64,000 bases of DNA from Xiphophorus maculatus (Eukaryota > Chordata > Actinopteri > Cyprinodontiformes > Poeciliidae). Below the pieces are notes generated by a model that searched no databases, was not told where the DNA came from, and saw only the letters and a program-made list of their open reading frames with translations. The first letter of the stretch is position 1; the number at the start of each line of letters is the position of its first letter. The position numbers and the translations under genes were made by a program. The stretch spans positions 6,723,103-6,787,102 of the forward strand of contig NC_036453.1 in the NCBI RefSeq assembly GCF_002775205.1, given 5' to 3'. Below are positions 38,773-52,147 of the stretch, piece by piece.

Positions 38773-41280
38773 GTTAGAGACGGGAAACGGCGGAATGAAT
38801 GAACTGAAGCTGCTGGGTTTCAATTCTGGACCCTCATCCCGCCCTCTTAGGTTTCAGGAGGGTTTGTTTTTTTATCATTCTGAAGAAACCTGTTTGTAGG
38901 CTGTAAATCTGTAAATCCTGCAATAATTAACTGACCTCACAAATATAGATCTCTCACAGGCTTAAGGAGAGAAAATGTGTGTTATTTGTTCAGTCATTTA
39001 CTTTAGTTTTTTGCTCATTAACATTTAAGTAGAAAAAAAAGCTACCATGTTATATTACATCGTGCTGTTGTGTTGCAGGTGCTTTTCAAGGTAGAAATGT
39101 ACATTCTGTCCCAAAAACCAAATTCAAACAAAATTTCTAAGTAACGTTTGCATTTTTGACAATTGTAGATGGAGGATTCAGAGATATCCAAAAATGAATT
39201 TCAGGAAGGGAAAGCAGAACATCCCCTATCTATGTCCAGTTGCTGTCCAGTGGGAATTGCTTCTAAAAGTCAGAAAATCCCATTAAGTTTGTCAATAACA
39301 TTGACTAATCTTACACCAACACTCCAGTGTAAATGCGCACAATTATATTCACTCAAAGTGTCGACTCTTCTGAGCTTTCATACAGTATAAACCTAAATTA
39401 TTACACTTTTTGGTATTTTTGTTTGGAATTTAATGATCAGCATCAAAGTCCAGTTTCACTTTTGTGGCATTCCGATGACGTGTCATAGCTTAAAAATAAA
39501 AATGTTTATTCCTCTCCCCCTCTAATAAATTTAGCAACATTGCCAAATTTATAATAAAAAAGAAACCACATTGCCTGCTCAGCCAGCACAGATGAAACCC
39601 CTGAACTTCACTTGGTTTAAACAGATCATGTAAAAAGAGAGTAAAACAGAAAGAACATTAAATGTTTTATAGCATGTTGTGTTTTTCAGAGACTCTAGGA
39701 ACCAGAGTCTTTAACTCGGAGGTTACTGGACACAACTAAGAGAAACTTTAACATTCAGTCAATAATAACAGCAAATTGATATTTTAAAGGCTTGCATTTT
39801 GTAATCGTTACACAAATAAAAACAGTGACCTCCTGTTGGTTCACAAAAGGGGCAAAAGGTTATTGAACCCAAGATTCCAGGAAAACCTGAGTAATAAATG
39901 CCCACTATAAAATTAGCACAGCTATATTTAAGATGGGTATGAACAATACATATTTATGTCAAAATAAGTAAAAATAAGATATTTTATAAATTATAGGAAC
40001 ATTTCTATTCTCACTCTCCTGTTTCAGCTCCTCACTTTATCCTGAAGGTTAACCCAGATACCGTTGTGAAGAAAACACAGCTTTCTTGTCACAGCTTGTT
40101 TCATAGTTGATCAGATGAGCTTTTATTTATTCTGTTTATTCTTCACCATCCCAGACTTGTGGGTTACTCCTCTTCACTGAAGACAATCTCTCACTTGAAG
40201 ATATAAAACACAACTAACCTCAAACACAACAACCGAAGGGAAGAACCCGTCTCCATCCCCGACCCCGAGGGAGAATCTGCTGCTGTTTGGTCTTAAACTA
40301 TGTGTAGATTTGGAGTCATCAGCTGTCGAGCACAAGCTGAAACAGGCCCTTTTTCTCTGCTTTTGGATTGCTGAGCGTTTTCTCCCTGAGTCCAACGGAA
40401 ACTGATTCTCAATACTCTACTCAGATCCGATATTCCAGTTTTCAATTAATCCACTATCATTAAAAACTGCTGTGTCAGGTATCGTACTCTTTAAATGTTT
40501 GAGTAAGTGAAGTTTGGAGGTAATGTCAAACAGAAAAATAGTCATTTGTCCTAAATAAAACCAACCAGGAGCCTCATTCTTGTAAGTGGACGCTAAGTTA
40601 TCTTTGGAAAACTACAACTTAGCATCTTAAAGGTATTGATTCAATCTTTCAATGACTAGAAAAATCTGTTAAATTTAAACTGTGCAGTAAAATGCAAACA
40701 CAAGTCATAACTTCACCTACTGCAACTCGAAGTGACTCTTAACCTCAGGCACAAAACGGATGCTTTCAGCCTGCAGCGTCTGAGTCATCAAACACAAACC
40801 TGATGCCTCTGAACAATATGTGACTCAGGTGGTTCCAGAGCTTTATATGTAATATAATCCATATTAAAGTGATCCCCTTTTTGGTAAGAGAAATTTTCTG
40901 CATGTAGGATTATTATACACAAGTTCCCACTCCCTTTTGCAACCAAACTCCAAAAACACCAAACACCTTAAAGCTGTCAGGACAAATATGGACAAATGTT
41001 CTTATGGCTTTTTGTTGCTTGTGTTTTACTTTACTTGGGTGAACAACATTTAGTTTTCAAAGATGGATGCTGTATTTAAATAAAGAAAATATTTGTGGGC
41101 AACACATGCTACCAAGGCAGTAGGAGGCAGGGCTCCAGTCGTCCACAAGGGGGTGCTGTAGACACAAAGAAACCAATACAACTAATCAGTTATAAATTAA
41201 AAAATAAAACTTGGCAAGTTTTTAAATATGCTTTGTTTTCATTTGATGTTACACATGATGTAATACAGTTACTAAAAGGT

Positions 41281-41345
41281 AAGGTAAGCTAATTTATGTA
41301 TATAGCACATTTTCAGCATCAAGGCAGTTCAAAAAGTGCCAAAGA
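41281..41345 (-). mobile_element. L2/SINE-type 3' tail, minus strand
   Basis: On the minus strand it reads TTGAACTGCCTTGATGCTG then AAAATGTGCTATATACATAAA, the same tail type as at 8115-8225 and 13395-13572. Confidence 0.6.
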
Positions 41346-42189
41346 AGTCAATCTGGCTATGCAGGACCTCATTTTTGGAATACTTTTTCCAAGTCCATTA
41401 AAACACAAACATACACAGTTTATCCCCAAATTATCATCATATTGATCATTAAAGTCCATCCATTATTTAACATGCTTAACCTTGCAGGGTCAGCTGGTGC
41501 CCATCTCAAGCTGTCTGATAATTAAAGTAACGGTTTAATTTTACCAACATTTTGCTTCTGCAACATATGTGCAGGAAATTAAAGCTAAAATAAGCTCTAA
41601 AATAAACCAGACTCTTATTGGTTTGGCTTGTATGTTTTGTCACGTGTACGCAGTCATGCCTCTGACTGTGTGCACTATGATCCTCAGTATCAGACTAGTA
41701 ACATCTGGTATTAAAGCACATGTTAATGATTACACAGACCGCAACAGACTTCATCACACACAAAATAAACTCAGCAGGAACTGATGCTGCTCCTCACAGA
41801 CTCTATCAATTGTATAAAATATTTTATAGTGAGAAAAATTTTACCACCAAAAATCCCATTTTCCAGTGGGCAAAAAATGCATAATTCACTGGAGGGAAAT
41901 GAATTTAAAGGCAAAATGTAAGTACCTAAACATGTCAGCAAATTAAAATCTGAAGTGAAACTTGAGGGTGATCCAAAAAACATTTTGTTGCCAGCCTGCA
42001 TTTCTGCATCCAGATGTAAAACAAAATAGCAGACTTTTAAAATATTTTTTGTTTTAGTTTTATGCAATTGGACAGATGGATATTTAATATAAATCTCGAG
42101 AATTTCCCAAAATACACATAAGAAATCTAAAAAACTGAAGGAAAAAAAACTCTTAGTAAAATTTAACAAACATTCCCAGATCTAGCTGT

Positions 42190-42720
42190 CCAAGTAAGTT
42201 CACAATAAAATCACATCCCAACATTCCCAAAACCCCTAAAATGAGACCTAAACTAGACTATTGCAAATGATGATGTGGAACTACATACTTCTGCAACCAG
42301 AAGTTTACCAGAGAGAAGTCTGATAAAGTCCAGCAGTCCTGTTAAAATATTATCTGGACAGATTAAACCAAACTCAAATCATCTGGACATCAAAACGGAG
42401 GAAGCGTCGTCTTTAACCTAATCCTAATCCAGCATACCAGGAGAGAAACTGTGAAGCATAGAGGTGGAAGTCAGTTTGCTGCAGCTGAACCCAGCCAGAG
42501 CAACATCATGGACTTTACCATAAACTCCACTTTGCATCATGGGAGTTTGAGGAAAAAAAATTTGTTTTTGCAGAGTTGGAAAGAACAACATGACAATGAC
42601 CAAAAACAAACCAGTAAATCTAACAAAAACGGGCTGAGAACTAAAAAATGGAAAAGCAGGTTTTGGTATAAACAAAAAGCTCTTTGTATCTATTAAGAAT
42701 GCACAATACATCACATTTAT
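42190..42720 (+). pseudogene. Decayed Tc1/mariner-like transposase fragment
   Basis: GTGAAGCATAGAGGTGGAAG, then CAGTTTGCTGCAGCTGAACC, then GACAATGACCAAAAACAAACC with CCAGTAAATCTAACAAAAACGG follow the order of a Tc1-superfamily transposase coding sequence around its catalytic region, with many stops. Confidence 0.55.
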
Positions 42721-44667
42721 CATGTTTTAACATACCTGCATGGATCTGGTATGTAAAACTGGGCCGATTATTGCAAACCGATGTTTACTTCATTTGGTTG
42801 TTGTTTCAGGAAACTGTTAGCATGAGGTATTTGTAGGTTCATGTGATGGTGGTACAAGATTGTACAAGTGTTCAACTAAAGCAAAGAAGCAACATAGGTG
42901 GTGTGTTTCCTTTTACAATATCAAAGTGTAGGAAAATATAACCTAGACGATACTGTTAGGTATCGGTTATTGCCCATAATGGTTCTATATCGGTGCTTTC
43001 TAGAGGAATGTAGGAGACCTGGAGATGCCTACAAGAAGCATTTTATAGAAGTATTTTTAACCAATAATAGGAGAAGATGTCCTAACTTTTTCCTTGGCTA
43101 CATATTTGTTTTATATCATTTATATTATAATTTTACAGGAGAAACTTTCCCCCCTGTAGTTTAAATAGTCAGAATGCATAATATCTAAAAAATAATTTCA
43201 AAAGACCAGAAAACTGAAGAGGAGTTATGTTTTCACAACTAAATCATTTCTAAACTTTCCAATTGTGACTGAAGTGTTAACATTTTATGTTTTGAAGTCA
43301 TCAACCCAAAGCAAGCTGACAACTGAGATCAGATTCAAAAGTTTGATTAGCTGTCTATGTAGAATAAAAGACTCAAATAAGCATGCTCTAATCTTATTAA
43401 GGAACAAAGAGCCTGAAACTGTAGAGCACAAAATGTCACATTACTGCATCTGACATTTAGTAATCAGAGTGGAAGTGGAAATAATGCAAACAATCTGGAG
43501 ACTCTGAACTCTATTGTTACAATACAGTCCTGATGATTAATAATCAATGCACTGATTAAACTAATTGATTTTTAAAGGAATGTAGAAATTCCTTAAAATC
43601 ATGTTGACACATTAATTTTTTTAATTCAGAGGTTGTTTTTCACATCTGTTTGCTCTTTTCTAAATGTTTGTGTCTAGAATACTAAAGTCCATGAAGCGGT
43701 GCAGCTATCAGTCCAGTCCTCCAGCAGAACGCACAGAAGTTTTCTCTGTGAAGTCGATCGAATTATTTCTGAGGAAAACAGAAAAACCTGCAGTTGGACA
43801 TCTTAAACACGACATGCAGCAAAAACCTGACTTCATTGGGAACATCTGTTCCCTAATTTTGTGAGTAAACCACCAACACAGAAAGCTTTATTCAGTAAAA
43901 ACTGATTATGTAATCCGTTAGCAGTGGCTGCTCTGCCAGACAGAATTTAATGTCTCCCTCTAGAGCTACAATCTTTAACTGAAGAAATGAAGACTTGCAC
44001 ATACAGTAGGTCTACTTTTTGTGTTTTCCAAAGACACAGTTATAAAAACATCAATGCACATTCTGGCCCAACAGATTCATGTGTCGTTCCACAAATGCTG
44101 GTCTGCAAAATATGTGTGGTTTCTCAGGGACCCTGTGAGTTGAGAGTTTATCTTTAAGATAGCAAAGCAAACATCCAATTGATACAGTTTCAGTAGGACT
44201 TTCCATAAAGGCAGGTTTGCCTCAATAGTCTGTTTTAACACAGTCCAACAAGAGTCTTAGTGCTACTTAGCAACATTTAGAGTACAGTCATGTGGACTAC
44301 TTGGAGTATTTAAAAGTGAGGAATGCTGTTTAGAGAAAATACCCCATGGTAGTGTGGGTTGCAGGATACATACAGTAGAATAACTTCTGTGGAGATTTAA
44401 TTTACTTCAATCAAATCACTTAGTGAAGGCTCTGAGTCGGTCAACTGGCATTTCAGAAGATTTTGATTTTGGATAGAAACTTGCGCTCCACACAGCTGGT
44501 TTAATACTCACAGGACTTGGAAATGGAAATTTTTCAATTCTGACTCCGGCCCACCGAGGGACCCAGTCCACTCTACCCCACAGAGAGCTCAACTCTATAA
44601 CTCTGGCACTGAGCTGAGGAGCTGAAGAGGGACACCACACTTCACTGTGAAGAAGGAAGGGGGGGAA

Positions 44668-47600
44668 ATGGGAGACTACGATGAGGAAACTGCATTTCTT
44701 GGACAAATCGGTCCTTTCTTCTGGCTCACTTTCTTCCTCCTGAACACAGTTTTTGTATCAACCGGATTCAACGGACTTTACATCATCTTTGCAGGAGCAG
44801 CTCCAAAACACAGCTGTCTCGTTCCAGATGTCAACCTGACAGAGGAATGGAGAAATGCCATCATTCCCTTCACAACAGTGGGTGATGAAGCAGTTCAGAG
44901 CCAGTGCAGCAGATATAATCTGGCTGCGGTTAAAAATCTCTCTGACCAGGGTTATATTCCTGGGAGGGATTTTAATCTCACTAATCTGCCACTAGAAGGA
45001 TGTTTAGATGGATGGAACTACAGCAAAGAAGTCTACCAGTCCACAATAGTCACTGAGGTCAGTATGAAGGTCAATTTAATGTTGTTTTTTTCATGTTCTG
45101 CTGGTTTTTTTAGTTTTGTTTTTAATCTTTATGTCTCTCCAGTGGAACCTTGTTTGTGACAACCAATGGAAAGTTCCTTTTGCATCTTCCACCCTGTTTG
45201 TGGGATATCTGTTTGGCTCTCTAATCTCAGGACAACTTTCTGACAGGTATGTCATCCAATTCAAGAAATCAGTACAACTTTTAATCCTGCAGAGCATGAT
45301 TTTCTGTCCAGTACCATTTGTATAAATTTGTCCCAGGAACTGTGGCAACAAAAACGTGTTAATGGCTGTTTAAAAAAAATAAGTTCTGATTAAACCAGCT
45401 AGTGAAGTCTGCTGAAGATTTCTAACAAAGACAACAGCGCCATCTTCTGTTGCAGTAAATGCATTATTAGTCAGGTTATTTGGATCAATTGTTTTCTTCA
45501 TAAGTGACCGATAACTATTTTTCTTTCAACATATGAAATGTGGTGGTATTATATTCACAGGGCATTCATTTTTAATACGCTGCCTCCCTATAAAGTAGCA
45601 GAGTTAATTTATTTCAATAACTGAGAAACTTGTACATTTTTATTTATTACTATGCACATAGTGATATACTATTTTGAGATTTTATTTTGTTCATTTTCAT
45701 AATTTTTACAGGTAATGAAAACTGAAACTGTTTCACAGACAATACTTCATAAAACTGATTAAAATGTTTCAACCCAGAAACATCAGCCTTTTTTTGATAA
45801 ATGATCTGTTTGGTGTGGCCTGGATATAATCAGCCTGTAGCTCTGCTGAGGTACCAAGAAGCCCCGATTGTTTCAAAAGTTGAAGTTTTGGATTTGTGTC
45901 TCATTTTGGATTTGTGTCTCAGAGGGTTGACCTTATCTAACCCTCTGAGATCTGGTTACAAGGGTCAAGAGGTCAGCAACCCATGCCCTTTCTATTGCAA
46001 ATACAAAAAGTAGATTATGAGCAATAAAATGGTTCAGGGTTCCAGACAATTTACCAGATAACAAGTCCCAGTGTTGACATCACAGTTAGAATCAGAAACA
46101 CACACATTGTCTAATGAAGGGGGCTCAATACGTTCTGAGTTGATCTCAGCAGCAGGTGACGATGAGAGCAGAACTTCCTTCTGACAGATCATCAAAATAT
46201 CCACTAAGATCCTAAACGTTTGCAGCTTCATTAAAGAATAATATTTTTTTTAAATCGACAAAACGTGTTAAAATTAATATTCTCAGTAATTATTGTTTCA
46301 ACAAGGTGTTGCGCAATTCAGTGCCTTTCAGTTCCGTTAACAAAAAAAAAAGGGGGGGGGCGACTCAAAGAGCGACTGACCAGCAGAGCAGGAGTTTAAA
46401 TGAGCCAATCAGCCGCCGCGGTGTTCAGGGGAGGCAGATTAATAATCCAGAAATAAATATCAAGCCTGGAAACCTGATATCGTAACGGACTGAATGTTTT
46501 TAACGTAATCTTTGCTCGGCTTGCGGGGCGCAGGCGGTTGCCACGGCAACGGGTGTGCTTAAACTACAGACAGAGAGAGATGAAGAGAGAGAGAGAGAGA
46601 TGAAGAGAGAGAGAGAGAGAGATGAAGAGAGAGAGAGAGAGAGATGAAGAGAGAGAGAGAGAGAGATGAAGAGAGAGAGAGAGAGATGAAGAGAGAGAGT
46701 AAAAAGGTACAAGTCTTTATTTTACCATTGTTTACATTTTACAGCCGCTATAATTTCTAAACGTTCAATAAACGACAAACTTGGACTAATTACCTCGTTC
46801 GTTTGTGAGTTTACGTCATTCACAACAAACATCAAGTAGAACAAATAAAATTTTAACAAACAAATGGCTTCTACCGCGATAATCATGTGAAATTAAATTA
46901 ATTATATCCCAACGTCAGAAGATTTGCCTTTACCTTTACAGAGCTCTTTGGTTCCTGTAGCTTCTCATATTGAGGTCAAAGTTCAGATCTACCATAACTG
47001 ACTGACACCTGCTGGCCTCAGGTTTACAACCAGCTTGTGACTGAGAAACCAGTAACCTCCTCCCAGTGTCAGAATCTCACTGAGGAAGAAATTGCATTAG
47101 TTTTTCTATCACTTTAATATTTCTGCTATAACTCATGTATATTCGCATATAAAATAAGTCAATAAAGTTTAATTTACAATTTTTATGTCTTCGTGTCATC
47201 AGGTAGATCTCAGCCGGCTGGTGAGAGAAAAAGTAGATCTTGGTCTCAAAAAGTTTGGGCGCCCCTGGTCTAATGGGTTCATGCTTTTTAAGATTGAAGA
47301 GTTCAGTCTTAGCGTACACTCAGACCTCCTTCCCCTTCTTGCAATACGCTGTCTGTCCGTCTGCCCCATCCGTCCGTCCGCCCCATCCGTCCGTCCGCCC
47401 CATCCGCCCCATCCGTCCGTCCGTTCCCCCGCACCCCCCATCCATCTAATGGTACACTAAGGCACACCAGGATAATCCAATATGCATCATGCTGACATTA
47501 CTTCAAAAAACCCATTTTAGTGCAAACTTAGCTTCTTTATTTTGAACTATTGTAGTTAATCTAAATGTGTTTTTAATTCTAAGGTAATGAGATGAACCTG

Positions 47601-50600
47601 TTTTTGTTCTCCAGGTTTGGAAGGAAGAAGGTTGTCTTCATATCTCTTGGGGCTCAGTCTCTCTCTGTTCTGCTTCAGTCATTCTCCCAGTCATGGAGAA
47701 TTTTCTGTGTCATGTTCCTGTTTGTTGGAGCCTCTCAGATATCCATCTATATCTCTGCATTCGTACTGGGTAAGTAAATATAAACCTAAACCTATTTATT
47801 TATAAGTGCAGTTTATGTTTCTTCTTTAATCCTCTGATAGGTACGGAGTTGTTGAGTAAAACCATGCGAGTTCTCTTTACAACTCTCGGAGCCTTCCTCT
47901 TTTACTGCATCGGCTACATGACTCTTCCTTGGATTGCATTCGGCATCAGAGACTGGAGAACTCTGCTAGCAGTTCTGTCAGCAACCTCTGTGGTTTACAT
48001 CCCTTTGTGGTGGTAGGTTTGTCATAGAACTCACTGATTTCCAGAACAATGCTCAAAATGTGCTGAATGTTTTAAACTACTTGTTCAGGTTCATCCCAGA
48101 GTCGCCTCGGTGGCTGATTACTCAGGGAAGAGTGATGGAGGCGGAGGTCATAGTGAGAGACGCAGCAAGGAAAAACAAAGTGCAGGCACCGTCAGTCATC
48201 TTCAGAGAATCTGAGGTGGGATTCGGCTCCACGCTGCGTCTTTTTCTTTACAGATGCTGTGAAACTGCAGTGCGTTTTACTCACTTCCATGTTTAGGATC
48301 GATATCTGCTAGCTGGGGGTCAAAGGGCTCTCACATGAAATCTCATCACTGGTGTGCTTTTCACAGAAAGAGATTTAAACACAGAGGAAAGTGTTACTGC
48401 AAATTCCACTTAAACATATGAATCACTGAATGAGCGATAAGTCTGGCTGAATTAATAGAATTAATTTCTTTATTGTGTTGTTGTCTGTTAATCTAAATTA
48501 AAATGGTTCAACAATTGTCCACCAGCTCTAAGAAGGATTTTCATGGATTTCAAAGTTATTTTTAAAGTCACGTTTTAGGATTTTTATGACATTGCTGGAT
48601 ACTTCAGTACATGTAGACTGTGATTTAAGGTTTATTTATCTATTATTCCTACTGTAGAGTCAATTGATGCATTTATTTGTATCAGGACTTGAAAATGTAT
48701 TTTCACAGATTTTGTACATCCTGACTGAGTGTGAGTCACTGCAGAACATCGGACAAAATATGAGCAAAACATATAGAGACAAAGAACTGCAGTGCAAGGG
48801 AATATAGATTTAGGGTGAAAAATATGCACCATTTTCTACATTAATTTAAAAAACATATATAAATATAATATCCAAAACTCTTGTGTTTGTTGTTAATTTA
48901 ATTTTTGAGAGTATTATTTCAAAACTAAACGATGTAATCTTTGCCTCAACTGTGGGACAAACAAAAACATGCATGATAAATTGGAGATATTTCTTTGCAC
49001 ATGCATTTAATTTTAGGTTGAGGAAATTCCACCTGGGAAGAAATACACCATGCTTGATGTCCTGAAGTCCAGTAAACTCAGATGCATCACACTGATGTGT
49101 CTCCTTTTGTGGTGAGAATAAAAGTTTTTAATTTAAACATTTGATTCTCTGGGGATCAGAAAATGATCATTTATGGATAAATGACTGAACAATTGTACGT
49201 AATGAGAAAAATATACATAAAAATAGCTATCTGTCTGTAATATTCTCTTTGTCTTTTCAGGATGGCGATAAACATTGGGTATTTTGGTTTATCCCTGAAC
49301 ACTTCTAACCTGAGTGGCAACCCTTTTTTAAATTGTTTTTTATCAGCGATTACTGAAGTACCCGCCTATATAGTTTCTACTTGTTTGCTGAGGAAATGTC
49401 CAAGAAGAGTAATTCTGTCAACGTTCCTGGTTATCGGAGGCGGCGTTCTTCTGCTCATCCAGTTCATCCCTGACAGTAAGACTTCTTTAATCTGATTACA
49501 TTATAGCACATTTTAGGAATAGGAACACTTTGGCTAGACGGTAAAGTTACAAAAAACTTTCCTTTCAACGTCTAAGATATCGTTCTAATGTTGTCTAAAA
49601 GTAATTTTAAATTTGTAAAAAGAAAATAATCTGGTTTTATAAGCTATTTAATCTTCAATTTTAATTCTGAAATCTATTATTTTAATTAAAAAGAAAAACA
49701 TTTATTCACTATTTTATGAAAACTGCATATTCTCTAAGATGTCAGACGCAGAAAGTATGTAAAAATGACTTTCTTCCATCAGTGCAGCAATCATGTACTT
49801 CAGATTATTTATTCATGTTTAAACTGGGAAATGTTTAGCTCATTATAGCTGACTGGTTTCAAGATGAAGACCTATAAAGTTGTGCTGGCTGTGCACGGTA
49901 AACAGCTGTGTCAGGTAAAACAGTCAGACATTGTGTTAGAACTGATACCTGACTGCTGACTGTGCAACTCAAAGTTTACCAGAAGACCAGAACCGTGTTG
50001 ATTATGTAAGCAGCTCACGTTCTTTGTTTAAGGTGATTTCAGCTGAAGTAAAAGTGGCAGCAAAGAAACACATTTAGCCTCTAAACTTAAAATAAAAGTG
50101 AAAACTGTAAATCATGGTTTCAACTGTAAAACACAAAAGTTTTCTCAGCTGCTATAAATGTTTTGGATTCATTCTGTCATTATTTGTGATGCTACATGAA
50201 CTACATCACCTTAAACTAAACTATTTATAAACTGTCTTATCCCTCCTAAGCTCTACATTATGTTGCTCTGGCACTGGAAATGACTGGGAAATTTGGCTTC
50301 ACCATGGCCTTCACCATAGTTTACATCTACACTGCTGAGATCTACCCCACTGTGCTCAGGAACGTTGGCATGGGAATGTGCTCCTCTGCAGCTCGCATCG
50401 GCAGCATCACCGCTCCTTATGTCATCTACTTAGGTTCTTCCTGCCTCTGTTGATTTCACAAAGCAAAAAGCATCTGCACAAAACAAAATACCGAGTGAAA
50501 GTACTGTATGCCATTCTTCAATGTCTAACTTATATCCTCATATTTACAGGTACATATAACAAGGTTCTACCTTACATTCTAATGGGAAGCCTCACCATCG

Positions 50601-51632
50601 CCTCTTCTGTGGTTAACTTCTTCCTTCCGGAGACTTTCAACAAAGATCTACCAGAAACAGTGGAGCAGATGCAAGAATGCCACGGGTATTCATTCATTCA
50701 TTCATTCATTCATTCATTCATTCATTTGTTCACTGGAGTTTGAATAGAAACTGCAACCAGTTTCATACTTTATGGGATTTTTTAATTTCTTTGCAGAAAT
50801 ATGCCTTTCTATTACATATAGCTACAGTATGTTAAATACAAATAATATGAAAATTAAACATGACATGAAGCAGAAGAAATAAATGGAATACTTAAGTGAA
50901 TAGAAAATGATCAGTAGCTGTTAATTTAATTGTAAAAAACACTTTACTTGAAAATCACCTTCATTTTTAAAGTTTCTGTTCGGAGCTTATGTAACGTCTA
51001 GATAAGATGATTGAAGTTATGAGTTATGTTAAAACTTGACCTTGAAGCTGGTGTGCATAGAAAACAGACACTTTCAGATTATATTTCAAACAGTTTTGCT
51101 GTGTGATAAGAACACGTCATTTTGATTACCTAGACTTAGAAATAAAAACAGCATATCGCCGTAGCAACATGTAAAATGTATAAAAAGACCAAAATTTAGG
51201 GTTTTTTCCTCACTGACAATAAAATTGTTTTAAAGTTTGTCATTTTACATAAGTTAGAATGATCTTTTTTGTTTATCTAAATCCAGAACCTTGGAAGACA
51301 TTTTCCCATCAATTTTTAAGCTCTAAAAATTGATGTACATTTTTTCAAACACATTTAAAAAATATATTCCATGCAGGAAGTACACAGTGTCCAGTATAAG
51401 AATATGATGTGAAATGTTTGTATGAGATCACTGACCTTTAGTTTAGTTCTGTCAAATGGCAAGAAATCAGAAATAGGACGTATTTAGTCTTCAGTTTGAT
51501 GTTGAACTGTTATTAATTTTTTATTTTAGGTTCTGTGGACGATCTGAAAAGAAGAAATATTTTCAAAATGGAGCCTCACGCAATCGACCAATTCTACAAG
51601 AAAAACCTGAAGTGCAAACATTAAGCCTTTAG
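44668..51632 (+). CDS. slc22a4/5-like: Organic cation/carnitine transporter (OCTN subclade), gene D
   Basis: SLC22 transporter of 559 aa. Exons: 44668-45057, 45143-45246, 47615-47769, 47841-48012, 48089-48215, 49017-49111, 49261-49475, 50251-50433, 50550-50685, 51530-51632. The start ATG ([10 protein letters not shown]) has G at -3 and +4; the upstream open frame offers only GTG. Motifs: [11 protein letters not shown], first-loop sites NLT/NLS/NLT with paired Cys, [87 protein letters not shown]. Two donors are weak: GTTCTT after exon 8 and GTATTC after exon 9, the latter running straight into an ATTC microsatellite. Intron 2 (2.4 kb) contains a CpG-rich block. Exon 6 is 95 bp, shorter than in the others but in frame. 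A polyadenylation signal follows 22 nt after the stop. D is closest to E in arrangement; the exact substrate is unknown. Confidence 0.93.
45886..45950. repeat. 18-bp direct duplication joined to a 12-bp-arm hairpin
   Basis: TTTTGGATTTGTGTCTCA occurs twice head to tail (45886-45903, 45904-45921). It overlaps a perfect hairpin TCTCAGAGGGTT / AACCCTCTGAGA (45917-45928 and 45939-45950). Intron 2 of gene D. Confidence 0.8.
46330..46560. promoter_or_regulatory. CpG-rich block with CCAAT box and RFX X-box-like palindrome
   Basis: Within AT-rich intron 2 of gene D this stretch has several CpGs, a GAGCCAATCAGCC CCAAT-box context near 46402 and GTTGCCACGGCAAC (46537-46550), a perfect X-box-type inverted repeat as bound by RFX factors. 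It looks like a cryptic promoter or enhancer. No associated open frame was found. Confidence 0.4.
46572..46699. repeat. GA-rich minisatellite, about 22-bp period
   Basis: Purine-only GAGAGAGA runs separated by regularly spaced ATGAA, about six units. It lies immediately beside the CpG-rich block in intron 2 of gene D. A mirror-symmetric purine tract of this kind can form triplex DNA. Confidence 0.93.
47351..47446. repeat. CCGTCCGT/CCCCAT-rich tandem repeat
   Basis: Interleaved CCGTCCGTCCG and CCCCATCCGTC units, about 95 bp. It is CpG-bearing and pyrimidine-biased, lying 170 bp upstream of exon 3 of gene D. Confidence 0.9.
50688..50725. repeat. (ATTC)n microsatellite at the intron 9 donor of gene D
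   Basis: About nine ATTC units starting at the third base of the intron, directly abutting the GT donor at 50686-50687. Confidence 0.95.
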
Positions 51633-51653
51633 ATTTATTTTTTGTCTTAAGGA

Positions 51654-51659
51654 AATAAA
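51654..51659 (+). terminator. Polyadenylation signal of gene D
   Basis: AATAAA 22 nt after the stop codon, which would give a very short 3' UTR. A second AATAAA lies near 51823. Confidence 0.6.
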
Positions 51660-52068
51660 ATTTGCCTTGTTCTCTCAACAGAGATTTGTAAATGAATCTT
51701 ATAAAATGTCCGCTGTGGATTCAAAAAGCCATCAAAAAGGCAAATACTGTAGTGTGTTTGGTTTTATTTTCACTTAGCTGATGTTTAGGAATTGAAAACA
51801 TTTTCTAGAAATGTTACAAAACAATAAATGAATAAATTTTTTTGTATCCACTTGCACCAGGTGTGATTGGTCAACATTTTTTGTCTCAATTGTTGTCTTT
51901 CAGGTATAGTTTCCATATTGTACAAATGAATTTTCTCAACTCACAACCTGATAAATTGACTGAATATTATGAGAACAATGTTGTTAATTTTGTTTCTTTT
52001 ACTAAGAGGTTTCTTTAGTCCTCTAAGTTCAAATGTTGTTTATTTAGAAATATGTATTGTGATCTATT

Positions 52069-52147
52069 ATATTTAGATCATGTAATAGATCTAAATATAA
52101 ACTAGTTATATTTGACTTGGATATTTATATCCAAGTCAAATATAACT
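52069..52147. repeat. Two adjacent perfect hairpins, 11- and 21-bp arms
   Basis: ATATTTAGATC (52069-52079) pairs with GATCTAAATAT (52088-52098). Immediately after, a 21-bp arm (52104-52124, containing TTTGACTTGG) pairs exactly with 52127-52147 across a 2-base loop. Confidence 0.9.

Larger units (their letters stand above)
38773..44667. other. Divergent intergenic region between genes C and D
   Basis: 5.9 kb with no recognised exon. It must hold the promoters of C (leftward) and D (rightward). It contains an L2-type tail, a SINE-like scrap near 41455-41510 and a decayed Tc1-like element. The remainder is AT-rich and unassigned. Confidence 0.5.

Noticed and set aside
38773-38823. Longer N-terminus for gene C
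   Set aside because: The extra codons begin with TTG, not ATG; the internal ATG at 38772 matches the start of gene B and has a good context.
41771-42169. 132-codon minus-strand frame
   Set aside because: Low-complexity, intergenic, no recognisable motif; consistent with chance in AT-rich DNA.
44647-44667. Longer N-terminus for gene D
   Set aside because: Begins with GTG; the ATG at 44668 has strong initiation context and family-like length.
46500-46712. Ser/Leu-rich minus-strand frame
   Set aside because: Translation of the GA-rich minisatellite.
47185-47460. Pro/Arg/Ser-rich plus frames and the Gly/Asp/Arg-rich minus frame
   Set aside because: Translation of the CCGTCCGT tandem repeat in intron 2 of gene D.
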